DNA of 64,000 nucleotides from Trametopsis cervina (Eukaryota; Basidiomycota; Agaricomycetes; Polyporales; Irpicaceae): the NCBI GenBank assembly GCA_022385755.1, contig MU278348.1:1741470-1805469 (forward strand), read 5' to 3'. Every line of letters starts with the position of its first letter. Position 1 is the stretch's first letter. The notes beneath the pieces are model-generated. The model searched no databases and had not been told where the DNA came from. It was given only the letters and a program-made list of their open reading frames with translations. The position numbers and the translations under genes were made by a program. Below are positions 56,725 through 64,000 of the stretch, piece by piece.

Positions 56725-58620
56725 GTTTGCTGTAGTGTAATGTGCGGTGGTGGTGAGTGTGAGGAGGGGAAGGTTTGGGGAGGGGTGCCGGGGACGATCA
56801 GTGCTTATATAGTGAGCACGCCAATCCGCGTACGGCTTTATCGACTGTGGCGGAAAACGCGATCCCAGCTGTGTAATATCATCTACCCGTCACGTGCAGC
56901 CCATTCCTGACAAATCCTTGCCTTGTTGGTCACAAACTTCGCGATGGCCACAGCCAACGTCTCGCTTTGTGAAAATCCAATCTTCTGCTGGGACATGCGT
57001 GTGGGAGGTAAACATTCGCCGGTGGCAGATGACGACTGGAAGCTGGCCAGAGGTAGCACTGAGTACATTTCCTGATGTCAGACTGACTCCGAAATCTTTC
57101 CTGGCTATCGATGCTCGCGCGCATCTCAACTAACTCAGCTAGATGCTTTCCAACTAAACATATTAAGAGCCCTTCAATACTCGGGACCAGGTAGATAAAC
57201 CTGTGTGCGTCCGAATCCGTCCTTCGCACATCATCAAACGAGCATTCTCAGGAGACACGAAAGTTCTGCTGCACTCTCCCCGGTGTCCGGCCTCGTGCTG
57301 ATTACCGCACAACGGACATACAACCGGGACCGCGTTGGCCAGTCAGCGCTGCAGTCTAGGTCGGCCGAGTGTCTGTATAAGATGAAGCTTGTTTTTCATT
57401 CCCGGTCATCGCCCCGACCACAAATTCCAGTGATATGTAACGTCTCAGACTTGCTGCGTCCTTGTCCACTCATATTTTGAGACATAGTCATAGATTGTAC
57501 AATAACCACTAAATCATCTCTGATTAGCCGACGCGGAATGGCTATAGTAAATCGCAGCTGAGGCGGTGACCAAGATATCTCACCACTGTCAGCATTGTAC
57601 GATAGGACATCAGTCAGCACAACGAGAGCTTTCTCCCAGCTCACAGAAGCAAGTTCTGCATAGCTGAGGTGACTTCTAGCAAACTCTGAGAAACCATGTC
57701 GACATTGGCGATGACGTTTGCCGAAGCAGCCAAAGGGAAACTTGGAACTCTACGCAGACGTATAACACTAGTCGTTGATACCTACACCCGCCTTTCTTTT
57801 TTCCCCTCCTCGATCCCGCACGACTTTCTATCTATGTTGCCCCGCAGAGAGCATCATGCAGGATAACGCTGACGAGTGTGGCGATGCAGGGCAATCACCA
57901 CGTTGTGGGCGTCAGCGTTCAACTGCGCGCGCCACCAAGGATCTCGTCTCAAATCTCCCCTCGCATTGCATCAACTTCCTTTCCGCTTCTCGTCGCACCC
58001 TCCTCGCCCATCTCTTCCTCTTGCCACGGCACCGACCGCTCAAGTCTTTATTCTTTCCCTATTTCGCGCGCACGCATACCTCTAACTTATTGAACCATAC
58101 CCTCGTTAGTTACATTCCTCACGACGCGCTTGTTCTCCACGAGGCAATTCGACATTTGAACGGTGGGACAAGAACTCCGTGCAACTCAAACCCCGGCGTA
58201 GCCTACCAACCGCAACCCAGCTGTGGTAGCCTCTGACGACCACATCGTCTCTCCCCCAGGTCGCGTGAGCAGTGTTCGCAGTACAGTGGTCAGTCTATCT
58301 ATGACGTCGTTTCAACCATGATAATCATAGAGCAACCTGTTCCTTAAGCAATTAGGCATTTGAACCGCTGCAACTCAACAGGACAATATCAAAGTTTGTC
58401 TTGCACATAGGAGAAATTCTGAACAGGGGATTATCTTCGTACGTGATGGTGACTTCTCTGTATGCTAATTAATCAAACACGCCTTCACAAGGAGTACCAG
58501 AAGCCGTCGGCCCACGTAATAGAAGGGCACCATTGCTAGTCTAAATCCGATACCCAACTTCCAGTCCTTGCTATCAGATAACTCTGTGATACCTACACCG
58601 AAGGAGCTGCTCGTCACACC
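56725..58620. other. Long intergenic region between thioredoxin and the GRAM-VASt gene
   Basis: About 1.9 kb, the longest spacer in the window, between divergent genes. It must hold both promoters. Pyrimidine-rich stretches occur at 57785-57840 and again before 58621. Open frames such as 57775-58236 are low-quality and unsupported. No repeat, tRNA or transposon trace recognised. A non-coding transcript cannot be ruled out. Confidence 0.45.
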
Positions 58621-61600
58621 ATGGCGCCCAATTTCTTCAGCAAGCTCGTCAAAACATCGAGCGGAAGGGACGGCGCACGATCACCGTCGCCGTCGCCAAA
58701 GTCCCCCGGCTCGCCTCCCACCATCTCCGTTTCGCGGCCGTCAACGGGTCACAACAAGTCGAGCTCCGTGGGAAGCACGTTTCAGGTCGATATTGATAAT
58801 GACGGCGCGGATAATGAGTCTATCAACCCGAACGTGACCGTCATCCCTCCTTCTCCCCGCAACAGCCACATGTCGGTCTCGGACAGCTCTTCCAGCCGAC
58901 TCTCATACCACAGGTCTTCAGAGGACATTCAGGCGTTGAACAAGAAGCCTTCGCGCGAACGTCGACTGCTCTCGATATCCCTCGATAGCCGTTCTCCACC
59001 TCCCCTCCCATCGGCTTTTGAGGAGGATGCAACTACGCCAATGCCCCGCCGACCTTCCTCAAGAGAAAGCGAGAACACCTTCCGAGGGCTTGCAAACTCA
59101 AGTTCCACTGGAAACCTTCGTGGGGCTGCCAAAGCAGCCGAAGCGTCGCTCCCACGTTCAGCAACCGTCAGCACTTCGACACAGCTGCGGCGCGAGCAGG
59201 AGGAGGCGAAGCGCCAGCGCTCGAACTCGCTCAAATCGACCAAGTCGTCAAAGTCCAGCAAGTCGACCAAGTCCCAGAAGAGCAGCAAGATTAACCTGAA
59301 GCTCGCCGGTACCAAAAGTTCATCTCCCCGCGCAGGGCATCAGCGCGCCACGTCTAGTCCTGATGCCGTGCTTGGCAGCGATGAGGGGACAATGTCGCCT
59401 ATCGTCGAGTCTCCGACCAACATCAGCGCGGGTCTCGGATCGAACATGAGCAGCTGGAACGGCTCTCCCGCCGGCCACGGCCTACACGCCAGCGCGACAA
59501 CACCGAACATCCCAAACTCAGCCCTCCTGGGCGCGCCAGACAACTCGGACACAATCTCCGTCTATTCCGTCTCCACAGGAAAGAAGCGCCGGCTCTTCCG
59601 CCGCCTGTCCATCAACGCGAAGGAGCCCAGCACGCCCGTATCGCCTGCCCTCGGCTCCTCCACCTCGGGAAGCTCCAGCAAGTCCCCAAAACGCAAGAAC
59701 ACAGGGCTCGCCGCCGCGCTGGCCACCACCGGACTCGCCATGGCCAACTCGACCGTGCTCACGCCGCAGGTGACGCCCGCCGAGGTCCTCGCGCGGGAGG
59801 CGCGCTCGAACTCGCTCGGATCGAATGGGAACGGCGGGTACCGCACACGCTCGTCCGCAGACCGCACGCGCAGCCCTGCGCGCTCGCGCCAGGCGTCGCT
59901 CAATTACGCAGCGAGCGATATGTCGGACCGCGAGTCGTTCATCTCGGGGATTGGTGGAGGGTCGGACGACGACGAGCTCGACCTCGACGCGGACGATATC
60001 CCTGTTACGGGCTTTGCGGTCGCGAGCGCGCGGCGTAACCAGGAGTTCCATGAGATGTTCCCCACGATCCCTGAGGGCGACTACCTGATTGAAGGTGCGT
60101 GTTTCCGGCGCTGTGGGATGAACGTGCACTGCATGCTCACTTCTGTGCTTGTGCATCTTCATCAGACTACGGCTGTGCGCTCCAGCGCGAGATTCTTGTT
60201 CAAGGTCGTCTGTACATCTCCGAGAACCACGTCTGCTTCCACGCCAATATATTCGGCTGGGTCACCGATGTGAGTATTGGCTCCGATCATGTGGCTGTTT
60301 GGCCTGTTGCTGATGTCATGTGTTGCGATGAACTCTCTAGCTCACCATTCCTATGTACGATGTGACTGCTCTAGAAAAGCGCATGACCGCGTTCGTGATA
60401 CCCAACGCTATTCAAATCACTACCCCCGGTGTCAAGTACACTTTCACATCGTTCCTCTCCCGTGACACCACGTTCGACGTGATATACAATGTCTGGCGCC
60501 TCGCTCGCCCAGAAGACTCGTCTATCAGCTCGCAGCTTGAAAGTGCACGCGAGTCGTTCGACGTAGCCCACGACCCTGCGATCGCAGGGCTTGTGAATGG
60601 GAAACTCAAGACAGTGACCGCCAACAAGGTGTCGCAATGTGGCTGCGGCAAGGCGGGGCAGCATTACACCGAGTTGGCGATGGACATCGTCATCCCTGGG
60701 ACGCCTGAGAAGATATACAATCTCATGTTCACGAGTGGGTTCATCAAGGAGTTCATGCGGAATGATCAGAAGCTGCAAGGTACGCTCCAGTGCATTCACT
60801 CAGCGAAACTGCGGTCAACTAACGGTGTTGACTGTGGTCAGACATCCAGATCTCCGACTGGATGCCGCTGCCCGACAACCCGGCCCTCCTGGCGCGAAAC
60901 ATGTCGTACATCAAGCCTCTGAACGGCAGCATCGGACCCAAGTCGACGAAGTGCGAGATCCGTGACGAGTGTGGGCACTGTGACTTTGAGGACTATGTTT
61001 CGATGATAACCACGACTCGGACGCCTGACGTGCCGAGCGGAAGCGTGTTCTCTGTGAAGACTCGCACATGCATTACGTGGGCGAGTAGCGTGTCGTCCAG
61101 GATTCAGGTGACTTCGCAGGTGGAGTGGACAGGCCGCAGTTTCATCAAAGGTCAGTGTTGTTTACTATGTATCGCGAATATCAGCTGAACATCAGCGACA
61201 CACGACAGGTATCATCGAGAGGTCCTGTATCGACGGCCAGAAAACCTACCATGGCGACCTCGAAAAGGCGATGCGCGACTACATCCACGAGCACAAGTCC
61301 GAGTTCATCCCAGAGGGCGTCGACCCAGCCGTCGTCGAGGAGACCGAAAATGCGCAGACCCCCGTAGATGGCTTGAACGGCGACGGTGGCCGCGTCTCGT
61401 CAGAGGAGGCACGCGTGCTGCGCGAGAAGGAGCGCAATGCGCGCGGGCTGCAGTGGGCGTACGACACGTTCGAGGGCGCGATGAAGGTCGCGAAGCAGTC
61501 GACGGAGGGCGCGCTCGAGCTCATCAAAGACGCATGGGACCAGAGCTCGACGAGCACGATCCAGTACTTCGTCATTGTCGTCCTCGTCATCAGCAATGTG

Positions 61601-61903
61601 TGGACACTGATGATGATGGGTGGACGCGAGGAGACCGGGCGGCGCAAGGAGCTGAAAAGGACGGAGGAGCGGGAGAAGTGGGTGCAGAGCATCGTCACGT
61701 CGCTCTGGGACGAGCTCACGACGAACAAGAACGCGGAGCTCGGCGTATCCGACCTGAAGGCCCCTGTCACCTTGCGGATTCCTGGCCTTGATGAGCCGAA
61801 GCACCCTGATCTGAAGCAGGAGCTAGCGGCGCTGCACAACGTGTTAAACGAGGTTGAGCAGCGTGTTGCGAGCTTACGCAAGAGCCTGCAGGAATTAGAT
61901 TAG
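58621..61903 (+). CDS. GRAM and VASt/StART-like protein, LAM/GRAMD1 sterol-transfer family
   Basis: Predicted sterol transporter at ER contact sites. Five exons: 58621-60094, 60166-60269, 60341-60779, 60842-61150 and 61209-61903, giving 1006 aa. A long disordered Ser/Pro N-terminus (1-460) precedes the GRAM domain (EFHEMFPTIPEGDYLIE, ALQREILVQGRLYISENHVC, IFGWVTDLTIPMYDV, about 470-590). The VASt domain (TELAMDIVIPGTPEKIYNLMF, then ISDWMPLPDN, RNMSYIKPLNGSIGPKSTKC, and VTSQVEWTGRSFIKGIIERS, about 640-800) is the StART-like lipid pocket. Near the C-terminus is one transmembrane helix (TIQYFVIVVLVISNVWTL, about 895-912), as in yeast Lam proteins, followed by a coiled-coil tail. Confidence 0.95.
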
Positions 61904-62321
61904 CCAGCCCCTAGACATGTACATTATGGACGATTTCTGTGCTTCTTTTTTGACGGTTGTACTGCTTATGATCTCATCCCCCCTCTGACGCTTTGAATGT
62001 CAGCTATACCGTGGCATTGACTGAACGCGAGTGACATGTGTTACTGTATCTGTATGCAAGATTAAAAGAGCATTCTATGGTGATTGCGATTCGAAATGAT
62101 AGACAACTACAAAGGGGCGACAGAGAAGGCGTGAACGGAAACATGGTGAGTGAGTGTGGTATCATGTATGATTAAAGTCCCAGGTACGGCGAAAGCGAAT
62201 AAACGAAATGAATGGACGAATTTGAGGCCAATGTTAAATAAGCATAGGCATTCGATAGAAAATCCACAAAAGCAAGTATCATGATATCATCCATATTTAC
62301 CTACCAAGGGATGGAAGACCT
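61904..62321. other. Intergenic, convergent 3' ends
   Basis: 418 nt between the ends of the GRAM-VASt gene and the AGC-kinase gene. It is AT-richer, and an AATAAG/ATTAAAAG polyadenylation-like signal lies near 62061-62067. No gene recognised. Confidence 0.4.
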
Positions 62322-64000
62322 TTATCGAGGCGATTGGAAGATGGAGAGGACCTTCTCTGCGCCTTCCTTGTATTTCTTCAGGCCCTTGCTCTTCTGTTTC
62401 TCCTCGATGTTGACTGTCGACGCAGCGCGCGATGTGTCGAGGGGCGTTCCACGAGAGTCGCCGTTGAGGGACTGGTCTGATGATTCACTCGGAGATCCCA
62501 TAGATATGGCGGACTCTTTCGACTTGAGAGAAGGGGTAACCGGGAGACTTGACGAAACAGAGGGAGACGGGGTGAGGAGCTGAGCACTCGAAGCCGTGGA
62601 CGCAGCCGACAGTGTTGCTGAGGCTGAGGGTATGAACGACGACGAGTGATGGCTTGACGGGGACTTCGCCCTGAGGAACTCTTTCGGATTCCTCCTGAAC
62701 GTGAGACCCGGATTCCTTCCTCGTCGCTTTTCTGCCGGGGTGGGCGACTCAGACGGGCTACCCAGATCCGAGGACGTCGAAAACGGGTTACTTCGCGCGC
62801 CCGACCGTCTCGGTGTCGATTTACGGAAGACGGCGAGCTTATAGCGATCGACGACGCCCCGTGCAAAGAGGCTATTGCCTTTCGATCCATTGCGCTCCTC
62901 GTCCACGTTTGTCTCCACGAAGTCCCAGTCCTCGTCTTCTTCGTCGCGTTCCGTCGCAGAGTCCTCTGCTGCCGCAGCATAGGCCCGGTCCAGGGCAGGG
63001 ATACCTGACTTCTCCCTCCTTGAACGCATCTTGGCCGAGCCGCGAGGCACTGGAGGCTTGACGATGACAGTCTCCTTCGCTGCGTGTGTTGGAGCGGTGG
63101 CGGCAGGGACTGGCTTCTCCACACTTTTCGCACGTCGCTCAGACGGCAGGGTTTCAGGCACGGGTAGAGCAGGTTCCTTGGCTGGTTCTGGATGTTTCGC
63201 CTCGACTGGTGTTTTGACGTCGACCAGAGCAGCCTCTGCCTCCGCTTCCTCAGCAAGAGGTGCTTGCATGGCCTCTGGTGTTGTTGGCTCCGGAACTTCG
63301 TCCACTGTCTCCATCTCACCTGTCACGTCTGGCACAGCTTCCGTCTCTGTACTTGTGTCCTCTGGAGGCACCGTAGTGTCGATCTCCGTAGTCACAACTG
63401 ATGATTCGTCATCTTCTTCCTCCTCTTCCTCTTCTCCAGATTCTTCTCCTTCCTCATCATCCAGAAGAATAGAATGTCTTCCCTTGAACGAGTATCCATC
63501 AAACAACGTGTCGTCCTCCACAGGGTGCGCGGAAGAGCTCCTCGATTGCGAAGGCGTAGTAGCAGAGTCTTCTCCGTCCGTCCGCTCACTATCAGTTGCG
63601 GGGTCGGTGTTGTCGGTCTGCTCGCCCTCATCGTCATCGTTGATGACAGGCTCCATGTCAAGGAAGGTATCGTCGAAGTTCTGCGTGTCACTTGCATTCG
63701 ACGGATCAATAGGTGGTATGTAAGGGGCTGGTTAAACAAGCACACGTGAGCAACTGCCGATCATCCCACTGGACTAGACTATACGTACGTATGTAGCGTT
63801 TATGATACACATGCGACCATTCTCTGCAAGATAGAGATAGACACATTAGAGTTGGATGATTAGCACGATAAGAGTCGCTTACATCATACAGAAATAGGGG
63901 TGCTTTTTGATACGAGGCTCTTTCATTCTCAGAGCGGGATTTCGTTGAAGCAACTACATCGCGGATGGGTCAGCTGTGAGCGGAGGAAGGTGGACTATGA
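62322..64000 (-). CDS. AGC-family protein kinase, C-terminal part with long acidic tail (5' end outside window)
   Basis: Only the 3' exons are in the window: 63883-63953, 63789-63823 (35 nt) and 62322-63727, with further exons beyond the right edge. They encode the last kinase helix (LLQRNPALRMKEPRIKKHPYF), then IEWSHVYHKRYIPPYIPPIDP and the AGC C-terminal tail (SDTQNFDDTFLDMEP). A tail of about 440 residues follows. It is first acidic (DDDEGEQTDNTD, EEGEESGEEEEEEEDDE), then Pro/Glu/Ser-rich, then basic and Ser-rich, ending KSKGLKKYKEGAEKVLSIFQSPR. The catalytic lobe cannot be judged here. The AGC assignment rests on the HPYF end and the NFDDTF tail; the exact subfamily is open. Confidence 0.8.

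Noticed and set aside
57775..58236. Plus-strand open frame of 153 codons in the long intergenic region
   Set aside because: Low-quality sequence rich in Pro/Ser/His with no recognisable pattern; more likely leader or spacer DNA.
59518..60162. Minus-strand open frame of 214 codons
   Set aside because: Antisense shadow of the GC-rich, Ser/Arg-rich first exon of the GRAM-VASt gene.
63031..63723. Plus-strand open frame of 230 codons, Ser/Val-rich
   Set aside because: Mirror of the acidic, Glu-rich kinase tail on the minus strand; composition explains it fully.

Overview
The window is nuclear DNA from a filamentous basidiomycete, most likely an Agaricomycete (mushroom or bracket fungus). The evidence is dense, mostly spliced genes on both strands, with many introns of about 45-75 nt and GT..AG ends; a class IV chitin synthase and a GT69/CAP59-type capsule-style mannosyltransferase; and protein types typical of basidiomycetes (BTB/POZ protein, CRAL-TRIO protein, basidiomycete-style P450). 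I saw no tRNA, rRNA, CRISPR array or intact transposon. Exon coordinates below were worked out by hand from splice consensus, reading frame and family conservation. Every multi-exon model given with explicit joins sums to a whole number of codons.

Layout, left to right: 5'-truncated BTB/POZ gene; two head-to-head GH89 alpha-N-acetylglucosaminidase paralogues (1.1-6.8 kb); enolase (7.4-9.0 kb); CAP59-type mannosyltransferase (9.6-11.3 kb, minus); NOG2/NUG2 ribosome-assembly GTPase (11.7-14.1 kb, minus); a DUF3140 protein (14.4-15.3 kb, minus); class IV chitin synthase (15.8-20.4 kb, minus); NOP10 (21.2-21.5 kb, minus); Sec14-like CRAL-TRIO protein (21.8-23.2 kb); ribosomal protein eL28 (23.5-24.4 kb); an unrecognised 128-aa disordered protein (24.6-25.1 kb, minus); an unrecognised ER-type membrane protein (25.5-26.3 kb, minus); an unrecognised 850-aa protein (26.5-29.2 kb); mitochondrial ribosomal protein uS15m (29.8-30.8 kb); a DH-PH-FYVE RhoGEF (31.3-34.2 kb); an O-fucosyltransferase-like type II membrane protein (35.0-36.7 kb); a U1A/U2B''-type RRM protein (37.5-38.6 kb).

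From 38.9 to 41.7 kb lies a partial segmental duplication. The promoter and first exons of a small acidic-protein gene occur twice. The left copy is fused to an AT-rich, nuclease-like gene; the right copy keeps the ordinary acidic C-terminus.

The most striking gene follows at 42.1-44.8 kb: an intronless 878-codon polyprotein-like enzyme. It carries, in order, a 2H phosphodiesterase fold (two HxT motifs), a dual-specificity-phosphatase signature (HCx5R), a P-loop polynucleotide-kinase-like domain and an Rnl2-type RNA ligase (KxDG). It looks like a complete RNA break-repair enzyme, distinct in order and ligase type from the standard fungal tRNA ligase.

The right part holds adenosine kinase (45.0-46.4 kb); a C2H2 zinc-finger protein with an acidic tail (46.9-48.5 kb, minus); an 11-exon cytochrome P450 (48.9-51.0 kb, minus); a 1220-aa disordered Ser/Pro/Met-rich protein (51.7-55.5 kb, minus); thioredoxin (56.2-56.7 kb, minus); a LAM/GRAMD1-type GRAM-VASt sterol-transfer membrane protein (58.6-61.9 kb); and the 3' part of an AGC-family kinase gene with a long acidic tail (62.3 kb to the right edge, minus). 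Genes are not arranged as operons. The themes are ribosome and RNA biology (NOG2, NOP10, eL28, uS15m, U1A-like, RNA repair enzyme) and cell wall, glycan and membrane biology (chitin synthase, mannosyltransferase, GH89 pair, O-fucosyltransferase-like, LAM).
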